From the NCBI GenBank assembly GCA_005887995.1, contig VBJD01000077.1, positions 1 through 41,764 of the forward strand: a DNA stretch of 41,764 nucleotides. Reading direction: 5' to 3'. The translations under genes and the position numbers were made by a program. A model generated the notes under the pieces. The model saw nothing but the letters and a program-made list of their open reading frames with translations. It made no database searches and had not been told where the DNA came from. Shown piece by piece: positions 1 through 8,145 of the stretch. Source of the stretch: Chloroflexota bacterium (GTDB taxonomy: Bacteria > Chloroflexota > Limnocylindria > P2-11E). Position 1 is the first letter of the stretch. Each line of letters opens with the position of its first letter.

Positions 1-98
1 AGGACGATGAGGATCAGAAGGATGATCCCGATGATCATTCCTGCGCCGAAACCACTGTCCGTCGACCCAGCTGGCGGGTTGACATTCACCTGACCCAT
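1..98 (-). CDS. Small membrane protein, N-terminal part (partial at left edge)
   Basis: Only the first 32 codons are in the window. The ATG at 98 follows a GGAGG sequence about 12 nt upstream on the minus strand. The translation opens with a short polar stretch (MGQVNVNPPAGS), followed by a glycine/isoleucine/leucine-rich hydrophobic run that looks like one transmembrane helix continuing off the edge. I recognise no family. It is divergent from the MFS gene at 190, with an intergenic gap of about 90 bp. The function is unknown; a small single-pass membrane protein is all that can be supported. Confidence 0.55.
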   Translation of the reverse strand, partial: MGQVNVNPPAGSTDSGFGAGMIIGIILLILIV

Positions 99-189
99 GA
101 AGTCCTTACCTCCAGTTCTTCGGTAGGTCGCCGAGGTCACTCGCAAGCACCGTGCCTGTCGCGCGGGCTCGCTCATATGCTCGGCGCTC

Positions 190-1440
190 GTGCGACGTGG
201 TCCGCTCCGTCATCGCTGGTTCACGACATTCGTCGGCGCGTTCAGCCTCGGCGCGGTCGCCGATGAGATCGCTCGGCTCGCATTACCGCTCCTCATGCTG
301 GACATCACTCACAGCATCGCCGCCGCGGCGGCGCTCCGCGTCGTCCAATCGGTGCCGTACATCATCTTCGGCGCGCCAGCCGGAGCACTGATCGACCGCG
401 CGAACAAGCGGCTCCTCCTCATCGCCTGTGACGCCGCGAGCATCGGCCTCACCCTCGTCATCCCGCTCTCCGCATCGGTCGGGTTCTTCTCGGTCGAGCT
501 GGTGTACGTCATCGGGTTCCTGCTCGGCACCGTCGAGGTGATGTGGGGAGTGACGACCGACTTCAGCGTCGTCCCGGCGCTCGTCGAGGAGCACGAGCTC
601 ACGGAGGCGAACGCGATCTTCTTCGGCTCGGACCGCATCGCGCGCGTCATCGGCCCGACGATCGGCGGCTTCACCATCGCGGCGATCGGCACCATCGGCG
701 CGATGTGGATCGCGGCGCTCGCGTTCCTGCCGACGCTCGTGATCTTCTGGCGCATGCCGCCGGTGTACGACGTCATCGGCGGCGAGCGCGCGGCCCTCAC
801 CGTGCGCAATGTCATGAGCGAGATCGGCGAAGGCTTCCGTTACCTATGGGAGCAGCCGGTGCTGCGATGGCTCGTCGTCGTCATGTCGCTCGCCAACCTC
901 GGCGGGGTCGGCCTGCGCACGCTCATCCTGTACGTGCTGCGCGAGGAGCAGCACCTCGATGAGGTCACGATCGGTCTCGCGCTCTCGGTCTCGAGCATCG
1001 GGCTCGTGCTCGGCTCGTTCATCCTGCCTCGGGTCACGCGAGGCCGGCCGATGGGTCAGTCGATGATCGCGAGCGTGTTCCTTTCGTCGATCGCGCTGTT
1101 GGCGACTGCGCTCACGAACGATTGGCGTCTCGTGACCGCGGGGTTCACCGCGCGTGAGGTCGCGTGGCAGGCGTTCATCATCTTCGCATTCATCCCACGC
1201 CAGCGCGTTCCGGCGAACCTTCGCGGCCGCGCGAACGGCGCGTTCCGCACGCTCGTCCTCATCTCGAACAGCGCGTCGCCCGCGGTCCTCTCAGCGATCG
1301 TCGTGGTCGCGTCGAGCGCTGCGGCGTTCGCCTTCGCGGGCGGTCTGGGGCTCGCCGCAACGCTCATTGGCGCGGCATCGCCGCTGCGCAAATACGCCGC
1401 GCGTGAGACCGCCCACGATCCGGGCGCCGCCGTGGCCTGA
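190..1440 (+). CDS. MFS transporter (EntS/MFS_3-like exporter)
   Basis: A 416-residue multi-pass protein with about 12 hydrophobic segments separated by short charged loops, typical of the major facilitator superfamily. The organisation, with early AGALIDR and a long Arg-containing central loop near residue 200, resembles the MFS_3/enterobactin-exporter-like group. That placement is family knowledge and no substrate can be read from the sequence. The GTG at 190 is preceded by TATGCT at 176-181, so transcription could start nearly at the start codon. The C-terminus ends in a short Arg/Ala-rich tail. It converges with the minus-strand secreted protein, with 43 bp between stops and no obvious hairpin terminator. 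Confidence 0.85.
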   Translation: MRRGPLRHRWFTTFVGAFSLGAVADEIARLALPLLMLDITHSIAAAAALRVVQSVPYIIFGAPAGALIDRANKRLLLIACDAASIGLTLVIPLSASVGFFSVELVYVIGFLLGTVEVMWGVTTDFSVVPALVEEHELTEANAIFFGSDRIARVIGPTIGGFTIAAIGTIGAMWIAALAFLPTLVIFWRMPPVYDVIGGERAALTVRNVMSEIGEGFRYLWEQPVLRWLVVVMSLANLGGVGLRTLILYVLREEQHLDEVTIGLALSVSSIGLVLGSFILPRVTRGRPMGQSMIASVFLSSIALLATALTNDWRLVTAGFTAREVAWQAFIIFAFIPRQRVPANLRGRANGAFRTLVLISNSASPAVLSAIVVVASSAAAFAFAGGLGLAATLIGAASPLRKYAARETAHDPGAAVA

Positions 1441-1483
1441 CGCCACACCGACGATCAGTTATGAAGCTCGCTGGCCGTGCCGC

Positions 1484-2056
1484 TCAGCGACGGAACGAGG
1501 CGATATCGGTGTCGTCCTCTGGAACAGGCTGAGCGCCGCGACTCCGCGTCGCACCTTGCCAATTGAACTCGCTCGGTGAGCCGATGCGTTCCGGATCGAG
1601 CCACAGCTGCACGGTGTCGCCATCGATCTCGAACTTCGAGACGTACGTCTGGATCCCGCCTGCGGTGAAGTCGTTCAGCGCGCCTTCCCAGTGCGCCGGG
1701 CCGGGCTGGCAGCGAGGGTGCGTGACGGTCGTGCACCAGCGGACGATGACGTTGTACTCGAACCCTGGGCGCGCGCTGTTCGTGTCGAGCAGCCAATTCG
1801 CCGCGAAGAACGTGTCCGACGACAGTTCCGGGATCGGTACAGCGAGGTTCATCGAGAAGACGATCGCTTTGTAATCTTCGCTTTGACCGCCGGTCGCGTG
1901 GATCTTCGCTTTGACGATGTCGTAGTAGGACGGCGTCGTGCTGCCGATGTCGCCCGCGGGATCAAGGACGACGCTCGGATGTGCCGCGGCGGCGGTCGAC
2001 GACATGACGAGTGTGCTGAGCGCGATGAAGGACAGAACGAGACGCAGCTTGGCCAT
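1484..2056 (-). CDS. Secreted hypothetical protein
   Basis: A 190-residue protein with a clear Sec signal peptide: KLR, then a hydrophobic core of about 15 residues, then an Ala-rich cleavage region near residue 25. The mature part begins with DPAGD and is rich in beta-type sequence with several Trp residues. It has a pair of cysteines around WCTTVTHPRC that could form a disulphide. The ATG at 2056 has a strong GGGGGAGGG ribosome site a few bases upstream. I do not recognise the family; it may be a beta-sandwich exported protein. It is divergently arranged with the HTH regulator that starts at about 2155. Confidence 0.7.
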   Translation of the reverse strand: MAKLRLVLSFIALSTLVMSSTAAAAHPSVVLDPAGDIGSTTPSYYDIVKAKIHATGGQSEDYKAIVFSMNLAVPIPELSSDTFFAANWLLDTNSARPGFEYNVIVRWCTTVTHPRCQPGPAHWEGALNDFTAGGIQTYVSKFEIDGDTVQLWLDPERIGSPSEFNWQGATRSRGAQPVPEDDTDIASFRR

Positions 2057-2119
2057 TTCGACCCTCCCCCAGTGATCGATCGACCTGCCGACGGTCGACG
2101 AGCGCGGACACTGTAGTAC

Positions 2120-2148
2120 GTGACTCGGTGCGTACCTTCGCCTAGATT
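2120..2148 (+). promoter_or_regulatory. Sigma70-type promoter for the HTH regulator (leaderless)
   Basis: GTGACT at 2120-2125 and TAGATT at 2143-2148 are separated by exactly 17 bp. The -10 box ends 6 nt before the ATT codon at 2155, which is the frame start needed to include the whole HTH domain. Transcription would begin at about the start codon itself. The spacing matches the TANNNT boxes seen before other starts in this window. Confidence 0.55.
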
Positions 2149-2154
2149 TACGTC

Positions 2155-2802
2155 ATTCCTCCTACGACTGCGGCACCGACGAAGCGCGAGGACTGGCTGA
2201 CGCTCGGCGAGGCCAGCCGCGTGCTCGGCGTCGATCCGGACACGCTGCGACGCTGGGCGGACAACGGGAAGATCGAGGTCTTCACCACGCCCGGCGGCCA
2301 CCGTCGCTTCCTGCGGACCTCCATCGACGCAATGCTGCCGCGCGCGAAGCCCGCGCGACGGCCTTCACTGTCCTCGATCGGCGAGGCCCCCGATCGCATC
2401 GCCGCCGAATTCCGAAAGCGTGTGCGCACCGAGCTCAGCGACCAAGACTGGCGAGCGCGTTTCGATGAAAGATCGCTGCGCTGGTTCCGCGAACGCGGCA
2501 TGCGCATGAGCGACCTCCTCCTCGGCTCGCTCGACACCGCGCGGCGCAGCGGGCGAGATCAGCTGATCGCGCAGGCCGAGTCGCTCGGCCGTGAGTACGG
2601 CGCGGAGGCGAAACGCGCAGGTCTCTCGCTGGGCGAGGCGACGCAGGCGTTCCTCTTCTTCCGCGCGCGCTTCATGGCCGAGATCGCCCACGTCGCGCGG
2701 CGCCGCAACGTCGAGACGTCGCAGGCCGCGGCGCTCTTCGCCGAGGCGGACACCGCGCTCGACCGCATCATTCTCTCGCTCATCGCCGGGCATCAGGCGT
2801 GA
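2155..2802 (+). CDS. Excisionase/MerR-type HTH DNA-binding protein with helical C-terminal domain
   Basis: The N-terminal 50 residues hold a MerR/excisionase-type winged helix (LTLGEASRVLG, then DTLRRWADNGKI, then TPGGHRRF). The C-terminal 140 residues are Arg/Ala-rich amphipathic helices, possibly a sensor or dimerisation domain. The usual start choice, GTG 2221, would cut off the first HTH helix. The frame is open upstream only to a stop at 2143-2145 and contains no ATG, GTG or TTG. I therefore propose ATT at 2155, 6 nt after a -10 box; the minimal alternative is 2221-2802. It is probably a transcription regulator; targets are unknown. The gene ends 21 bp before the next start. Confidence 0.75.
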   Translation: MPPTTAAPTKREDWLTLGEASRVLGVDPDTLRRWADNGKIEVFTTPGGHRRFLRTSIDAMLPRAKPARRPSLSSIGEAPDRIAAEFRKRVRTELSDQDWRARFDERSLRWFRERGMRMSDLLLGSLDTARRSGRDQLIAQAESLGREYGAEAKRAGLSLGEATQAFLFFRARFMAEIAHVARRRNVETSQAAALFAEADTALDRIILSLIAGHQA

Positions 2803-2810
2803 ACGCTGGC

Positions 2811-2816
2811 TAGCAT
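2811..2816 (+). promoter_or_regulatory. -10 box TAGCAT of a leaderless amidohydrolase transcript
   Basis: TAGCAT ends 7 nt before the GTG at 2824, and no Shine-Dalgarno sequence is visible between them. No convincing -35 box is seen. It belongs to the recurrent TANNNT-N6-8-start pattern in this window. Confidence 0.4.
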
Positions 2817-2823
2817 CGCGTCC

Positions 2824-4038
2824 GTGCCCGACATCGCTGCGGTGCGCAAGCGCGCCCTCGACGCGATCGACCGCCGCCGCGATGCGCTCATCGCGCTCTC
2901 GCTCGCGATCCACGCGAAGCCGGAGCTCGCGTACGAGGAGCGCGAGGCCGCGCTCCGGCTGACGGAGTTCCTCGAGGGCGACGGCTTCAAGGTGAAGCGC
3001 GGCTACTGCGGTCTCGAGACTGCGTACCGCGGCGACGCGAAGGGCAAGGGCGACGGCCCGCGTGTGGCGATCCTCACGGAGTACGACGCGCTCGCCGATC
3101 TCGGTCACGGGTGCGGTCATAACCTCATCGCGATGATCGGCACGGCCGCGGCGGTCGCCGTGCGCGAGGTCGTCGATGAACTGCCCGGCTCGGTCACCGC
3201 GATCGGCACGCCCGCGGAGGAGGGCGGCGGTGGGAAGGTCGCGCTGCTGCGCGCCGGCGGCTTCGACGACGTCGACGCGGCGATGATGATCCACCCCACC
3301 ACCGGCCGGAGCCTCGCGGGGCGTCACTCGCTCGCGACGAACCGCGTGCAGGTGGAGTACTTCGGCAAGGCGGCGCACGCGGCGTCGCAGCCCGACCAGG
3401 GAGTGAACGCGCTCGACGCGCTGCTTCTGCTCTTCAACGGCATCGGTGCGATGCGCCAGCAACTGCGTCCCGACGCGCGAATCCACGGGATCATTGCGAA
3501 GGGCGGGAGCGCGCCGAACGTGATCCCCGACTACACGATGGGCCGATTCAGCGTGCGGGCCCTCGACCGCGCGTACCAGCAAGAGGTGCTGCGGCGATTC
3601 GTCGCCTGTGCCGAGGGCGCGGCCACCGCGAGCGGCACGACGGTGAAGATCACCGTCGATCCGTACGCGGGCTACGACAACATGGTCTTCTCGACGCCGA
3701 TGGCCGAGCGCTGGGCTGTGCACATGCGCTCGCTCGGCATGCAGATCTTCGACACGCGCGACGACGAGCGCGTCGGCTCGACCGATATGGGCAACGTCAT
3801 GCAGGCCCTTCCGGCGATCCATCCGTACATCGCGATCTCCGATCAGACCATCCCCGGGCACTCGACCGCGTTCCGCGATTACGCGAAGACGCCCGAGGCG
3901 CTCGAGCGCGCGCTCATCGCCGCCAAAGCGCTCGCACTCACGGCGATCGACGTGCTTGCCGATCCCGAGGTGCTGCGCAAGGCGCGCGCGGAGTTCGACG
4001 CGCGTCGCGTGACGGGAATCGTTCGAGGACGCGCATAG
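2824..4038 (+). CDS. M20 family metallo-amidohydrolase (AbgB/PM20D2-like)
   Basis: A 404-residue zinc amidohydrolase or peptidase of the M20 family. Visible motifs are the GHGCGHN metal/catalytic signature near residue 98, the EEGGGG segment carrying the general-base glutamates, MMIHP near residue 157, a central dimerisation insert (HSLATNRVQVEYFGKAAHA), and a late IPGHS histidine. The arrangement resembles the M20D branch, which hydrolyses N-acyl amino acids, p-aminobenzoyl-glutamate or dipeptides. The exact substrate cannot be read. It is cytoplasmic, with no signal peptide. The stop overlaps the proposed start of the next MFS gene (ATAG), which suggests co-translation and possibly uptake or export of the amide substrate or product. 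Confidence 0.88.
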   Translation: MPDIAAVRKRALDAIDRRRDALIALSLAIHAKPELAYEEREAALRLTEFLEGDGFKVKRGYCGLETAYRGDAKGKGDGPRVAILTEYDALADLGHGCGHNLIAMIGTAAAVAVREVVDELPGSVTAIGTPAEEGGGGKVALLRAGGFDDVDAAMMIHPTTGRSLAGRHSLATNRVQVEYFGKAAHAASQPDQGVNALDALLLLFNGIGAMRQQLRPDARIHGIIAKGGSAPNVIPDYTMGRFSVRALDRAYQQEVLRRFVACAEGAATASGTTVKITVDPYAGYDNMVFSTPMAERWAVHMRSLGMQIFDTRDDERVGSTDMGNVMQALPAIHPYIAISDQTIPGHSTAFRDYAKTPEALERALIAAKALALTAIDVLADPEVLRKARAEFDARRVTGIVRGRA

Positions 4039-5186
4039 GTCTCGGTCGCGAAGCGCGGATCCTCATCGGCGCGCAGGTCCTCTGGGGAATGGGTTTCGGG
4101 CTCTTCGCGACGCTCACGCCGCTGTTCCTGAAGGAGATCGGCGCGACGCCCACCGACATCGGCGTTGTTTTCGGAGGCGGCAGCGCAGCGGCTGCGCTGA
4201 CATTTCTGCCTATCGGCCTCGCTGCGGATCGCTGGGGAACAAAGCCTCTCCTCGTCGCGACATGGTTCGCTTCGATGGTCGGAGGTGCTGCTTTTCTTCC
4301 ACTCTCGGATTGGCACGGCGCGCTGATCGGATCGTTTCTCTACAACGTCGGAAACGCGGCGTTCCCGCTCCTGTCCGCGCACCTCGCCGCGTCGACGCCG
4401 CGCGCTCGGCTCGGCAGCGAGCTCGGCATCGTCTACGGGGCGTTCTTCTTCGGGACGATCTTTGCATCGCCCTTCGCGGGTCCACTCGGCGCGGCGATCG
4501 GACTGCGTGAAACGATGGCCATCGCCGTCGGCGCGTTCCTTCTCTCGGCGTCGCTCACTCTCTTCCTCAAGGACGTGCGCCCGACGCTCAACACGGCGAC
4601 GGCGCGACTGCCGCGCTCGTTCTGGATCCTCCTGGCGGTGACACCTTTCGCTGCCCTCATCGGGATCATCGTCAACCCACTGTTTCCGGTGTTCGTGCGC
4701 GATGTCGCCGCGGTGCCGCTCGAACGCGTTGGCATTTACGTGGGTCTCATCGCGCTCGGCGCCGCGGTCTTCTCGAGCGCGAATGGCCGCATCGCGGACA
4801 CACGGGGCCCGTTCGTCGCGATCGTCGGAGCCGGCGTGCTGTTGACGATCGCCGCGACGCTCGTCGCGCTCGCCGGCCACTCGGAGCCCACGCTCGCGCT
4901 GGGATCGTTCCTGCTCGGATCGCAGACCGCGGCGAACCCGGTGCTCGTGTCGGCACTCGCGCGGGTGTTGCCACCAGCGCGCGCAGGAGTGGGCTACAGC
5001 GGATTTCAGCTCGTATATGCGCTCGGCTTCGGTGCAGGCGGACTGCTCTCGGGCGTCCTGTACGACGCCGATCCACTGCTCCCCCTGCTCGTGCAGATCG
5101 CTCTGGCGCTGCCGGTCACGGTGACGGTCGCGATGGTCGTGTCCCGCGTCGTCCGCTCGCGCGGGCCGCTACCGTCTGGCGCGTGA
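4035..5186 (+). CDS. MFS transporter
   Basis: A multi-pass MFS protein (about 383 residues from the proposed start) with roughly 12 hydrophobic segments and the loop-2 signature AADRWGTKP. The first ATG in frame, 4089, falls inside the first transmembrane helix. Upstream codons encode a normal cytoplasmic lead and helix start (GREARILIGAQVLWG) but include no NTG start. ATA at 4035 follows GAGGA at 4025-4029 by 5 nt and overlaps the amidohydrolase stop as ATAG, so I propose it. The conservative span is 4089-5186. The 3' end overlaps the DinB-like gene as GTGA. Its substrate is unknown; it may be linked to the upstream amidohydrolase. Confidence 0.75.
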   Translation: MGLGREARILIGAQVLWGMGFGLFATLTPLFLKEIGATPTDIGVVFGGGSAAAALTFLPIGLAADRWGTKPLLVATWFASMVGGAAFLPLSDWHGALIGSFLYNVGNAAFPLLSAHLAASTPRARLGSELGIVYGAFFFGTIFASPFAGPLGAAIGLRETMAIAVGAFLLSASLTLFLKDVRPTLNTATARLPRSFWILLAVTPFAALIGIIVNPLFPVFVRDVAAVPLERVGIYVGLIALGAAVFSSANGRIADTRGPFVAIVGAGVLLTIAATLVALAGHSEPTLALGSFLLGSQTAANPVLVSALARVLPPARAGVGYSGFQLVYALGFGAGGLLSGVLYDADPLLPLLVQIALALPVTVTVAMVVSRVVRSRGPLPSGA

Positions 5187-5695
5187 GCACGAAGACCGAC
5201 TCGATCGCCGCGCTGGAGAAGGCGCGCAAGGCGATCGACGACGCCTTTGCGCCCATGCCGGACAGCGCGCTCGCGTACCTGAAGCCTGGGGACGACTACG
5301 CGATCGGCGGCATCGTCATCCACCTCATCCAGTCCCTTGACGGCTATATCGCCACGCTCGAGGCGCTCGGCCAGGCCGGCTATCGCGATACCGAGGGGCC
5401 AGCCGAGGACGAGTCCGTCGTCGAAGGACAGCTCGCGCACGCGCGACTCGGCCTCGCGCCGGCCGAGCGCAAGTCGACGTTCGCCGAGATGGCGGCGAAG
5501 CAGCAGCAACTCGGACGGCTCGCCGCGAAGGCCAACGATGACGAATACGCGCGACTCGTCGGCGTCTCGTACCCCGGCGACGACGTTCCGTATCCGACGA
5601 GCGTGGCGCTCGTACTGCAATGGATGACCGAGCACTTCACGGAGCATGTGCCGCACGCGCGCCAGCTATTCGCTGAGTGGCAGACCGCTCGCTAA
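5183..5695 (+). CDS. DinB-like four-helix-bundle protein
   Basis: A 170-residue all-helical protein whose length and histidine pattern fit the DinB/YfiT metal-binding superfamily: one His in the second helix (IVIHLIQSLDGY) and a C-terminal EHFTEHVPH. The family uses three histidines to bind a divalent metal, and several members are thiol transferases or of unknown function. The GTG at 5183 overlaps the preceding stop as GTGA and also lies 7 nt after TACCGT (5170-5175). It could therefore be both coupled and independently transcribed without a leader. The family assignment is moderately sure; the function is open. Confidence 0.65.
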   Translation: MSTKTDSIAALEKARKAIDDAFAPMPDSALAYLKPGDDYAIGGIVIHLIQSLDGYIATLEALGQAGYRDTEGPAEDESVVEGQLAHARLGLAPAERKSTFAEMAAKQQQLGRLAAKANDDEYARLVGVSYPGDDVPYPTSVALVLQWMTEHFTEHVPHARQLFAEWQTAR

Positions 5696-5726
5696 CCTAA
5701 GAGCCAATTTCGGATCGGGAGCTTCC

Positions 5727-7502
5727 ATGGTCGTCACGAAGGACCAGCCGACCACGAATACGTATCTCCTCGACTGGGTCGAGGAGATGGAACGACTCTG
5801 CAAACCCGACGATGTGTACTGGGTCGACGGCTCCGATGACGAGAACAAGCGGCTCACCGAGAAAAGCGTCAGCGACGGCGTCCTGATCCCACTCAACCAG
5901 ACGAAGCGTCCGAACTCCTTCTATTCGCGCAGCAATCCGAACGACGTCGCGCGTGTCGAGGAGCTCACCTTCATCTGCACGCCGACGAAGGCCGAGGCCG
6001 GCAACACCAACAACTGGATGTCGCCCGACGAGGCGTACGCGAAGCTGCGCGAGATCTCGAGCGGCGCGATGAAGGGCCGCACGATGTACGTGATCCCGTA
6101 CATCATGGGCACCGCCGACTCACCGTTCGCGATGATCGGCGTCGAGATCACCGACTCGCTCTACGTCGTGCTCAACATGCGGATCATGGCGCGCATCGGG
6201 AAGCTCGCGCTCGATCGCCTCGGCGATTCGTCGTCGTTCAACCGCGGCATGCACACGGTCGCGGATTGCGATCCGTCGCGCCGCTATATCTGTCAGTTCC
6301 CGCAGGACGACATGATCTGGTCGGTCGGCTCCGGCTACGGCGGCAACGCGCTGCTCGGCAAGAAATGCCTCTCGCTGCGCATCGCGAGCTATCACGGACA
6401 CAAACAGGGCTGGCTCGCCGAGCACATGATGCTGCTCGAAGCGGTTTCGCCCGAGGGCGAGACGCACTTCATCGCCGGCGCGTTCCCGAGCGCGTCGGGC
6501 AAGACGAATCTCGCGATGCTCGTTCCGCCACCCGAGTTCGCCGGCTGGAAGATCCGCACGATCGGCGACGACATCGCGTGGATGCGCGTCGGCGACGACG
6601 GCCGCCTCTACGCGGTGAACCCCGAGGCGGGGTTCTTCGGCGTCGCGCCGGGCACGAACCAGCACACGAACCCCGTCGCGATGAAGATGCTCGAGCGCGA
6701 CTGCATCTTCACGAACGTCGCGCTTACGCCCGACATGGACGTGTGGTGGGAGGGCATGGACGGCCCGACCACCGATCTCATCGACTGGCGCGGCAAGCCG
6801 TGGAAGCGCGGATCGAAGGAGCCCGCGGCGCACCCGAACAGCCGCTTCACCGCACCGATGGACAACAACCCCGCGCTCTCGCGCTACGCGAAGGAGCCAC
6901 GCGGCGTGCCGATCTCAGCGATCCTCTGGGGCGGGCGTCGGTCGACGACGGTGCCGCTCGTGCTCGAGGCCTTCAACTGGACGCACGGCGTGTATCTCGG
7001 CGCGACCGCGGGCGCCGAGACGACCGCCGCGATCACGGGCGCGGTCGGACGCATCCGCCGCGACCCAATGGCCATGCTCGCGTTCATCGGCTACGACGCG
7101 GGCGCGTACTTCGCGCACTGGCTCTCGATGTTCGGACGCATGACGCATCCGCCGAAGATGTTCCTCGTCAACTGGTTCCGGAAAGGCGACGACGGCCGCT
7201 ACCTCTGGCCCGGCTACGGGCAGAACATGCGCGTGCTGAAGTGGATCATCGATCGCTCGGTCGGTCGCGCCGGCGCGGAGGAGACGCCCCTCGGATACGT
7301 GCCGGGCGTCGCGGACCTCGACCTGCGCGGCATCGATACGAGTCCCGACGCCATCGAGGGCGCGCTGCGGATCGACCGCGCGGAATGGGAGAAGGAGCTC
7401 GAGGCGCATGGAGACTGGTTCGATCGGCTCGGCGGAACCGTGCCCGACGCGCTCCGCCTCCAGCGTCGGCTCCTCCTCGCGTCTCTCAAAGCGGTGTCAT
7501 AG
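5727..7502 (+). CDS. pckG: Phosphoenolpyruvate carboxykinase (GTP)
   Basis: A 591-residue enzyme that converts oxaloacetate plus GTP to PEP, GDP and CO2 for gluconeogenesis, or the reverse anaplerotic direction. Visible signatures are the R-loop LLGKKC, the kinase-1a loop FPSASGKTN with K259, kinase-2 GDDIAW, GFFGVAPGTN, and the guanine-site aromatic region near FNWTHG. The length is normal for the GTP class. The ATG at 5727 follows GGGAG (5717-5721) by 5 nt; an in-frame start at 5646 lies inside the preceding gene and was rejected. The P-loop has Ser257 where most GTP-PEPCKs carry a hyper-reactive Cys. TAACCT at 5693-5698 may be its -10 box. Confidence 0.97.
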   Translation: MVVTKDQPTTNTYLLDWVEEMERLCKPDDVYWVDGSDDENKRLTEKSVSDGVLIPLNQTKRPNSFYSRSNPNDVARVEELTFICTPTKAEAGNTNNWMSPDEAYAKLREISSGAMKGRTMYVIPYIMGTADSPFAMIGVEITDSLYVVLNMRIMARIGKLALDRLGDSSSFNRGMHTVADCDPSRRYICQFPQDDMIWSVGSGYGGNALLGKKCLSLRIASYHGHKQGWLAEHMMLLEAVSPEGETHFIAGAFPSASGKTNLAMLVPPPEFAGWKIRTIGDDIAWMRVGDDGRLYAVNPEAGFFGVAPGTNQHTNPVAMKMLERDCIFTNVALTPDMDVWWEGMDGPTTDLIDWRGKPWKRGSKEPAAHPNSRFTAPMDNNPALSRYAKEPRGVPISAILWGGRRSTTVPLVLEAFNWTHGVYLGATAGAETTAAITGAVGRIRRDPMAMLAFIGYDAGAYFAHWLSMFGRMTHPPKMFLVNWFRKGDDGRYLWPGYGQNMRVLKWIIDRSVGRAGAEETPLGYVPGVADLDLRGIDTSPDAIEGALRIDRAEWEKELEAHGDWFDRLGGTVPDALRLQRRLLLASLKAVS

Positions 7503-7544
7503 CCGCCGGCGAACTGCCGCGGCCCGATCCGCGTTACAGCGAGC

Positions 7545-8108
7545 GTGAGCTTCTCCGTCACGACCTCCACGATCTTCAAGCTCGCCGTGGGCGCGCTCTT
7601 CGTCTTCGCCACCGTCCGCTACGTCGAAGGAGGCGCGACACAGGCGCCGGTCTCGGCATCCCCGAGCGCCGCAGCGGCTCCGACGGGGACCCCCACGCAG
7701 AGCCCACAAACGGCGCGACCCACGACCGCGGCGTTCTCGATCACCGTCAGCGACGCCGAGCTCACGAAGTCGGCGGCGGCCGGCTTTCCGCAGACCGTGA
7801 ACGGCGTCACGGTGAGCGACCCGCAGGTGCGCATCGGATCCGACGGGGTGCGGCTCGTGGCGCGCGCGAAGGTGCTCTTCGGCACCACGGAGTTCGTGAT
7901 GACCGGCACGCCCCTGGTGAGCGACGGGCACCTCGCCGTCCGCGTCGATACGGCGACGCTCGCCGGCATCTCGCTGCCGAGCGATACGCGCGCGTCGATC
8001 TCGCAGACGGTGCAGGCGACGATCGCCGGCTACGTGCCCACGTCCGTGAAAGTGACGAGCGTGTCCCTCGCGCCAGGGACGCTCACCGTGCAGGGGACCC
8101 AGCGCTAG
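7545..8108 (+). CDS. LmeA/DUF2993-like membrane-anchored protein
   Basis: A 187-residue protein with an N-terminal hydrophobic anchor (residues about 9-23), a Pro/Ser/Thr/Ala linker of about 35 residues, then a beta-rich domain beginning ITVSDAELT. The pattern of Val/Ile/Thr strands with DPQVRIGSDGVRL resembles DUF2993/LmeA phospholipid-binding proteins of the cell envelope. The resemblance is of pattern only. The start is GTG at 7545, with TTACAG just upstream and no clear ribosome site. The domain probably faces the outside of the membrane. Confidence 0.55.
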   Translation: MSFSVTTSTIFKLAVGALFVFATVRYVEGGATQAPVSASPSAAAAPTGTPTQSPQTARPTTAAFSITVSDAELTKSAAAGFPQTVNGVTVSDPQVRIGSDGVRLVARAKVLFGTTEFVMTGTPLVSDGHLAVRVDTATLAGISLPSDTRASISQTVQATIAGYVPTSVKVTSVSLAPGTLTVQGTQR

Positions 8109-8133
8109 GCACGGTCTCTGCAGGGCGCGCCGA

Positions 8134-8139
8134 TAGAGT
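8134..8139 (+). promoter_or_regulatory. -10 box TAGAGT of a leaderless Clp_N transcript
   Basis: TAGAGT lies 6 nt before the GTG at 8146, with only GCGCGC between and no Shine-Dalgarno sequence. No convincing -35 box is visible. Confidence 0.4.
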
Positions 8140-8145
8140 GCGCGC

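Noticed and set aside
1441-1483. Terminator between the convergent MFS and secreted-protein genes
   Set aside because: No stem followed by a T-run could be found in this gap, nor in the other convergent junctions.
2365-3861. 498-residue minus-strand open frame opposite the HTH regulator and amidohydrolase genes
   Set aside because: Arg/Asp/His/Val-rich composition with no family features, antisense to two convincing genes; a shadow frame of G/C-biased codons.
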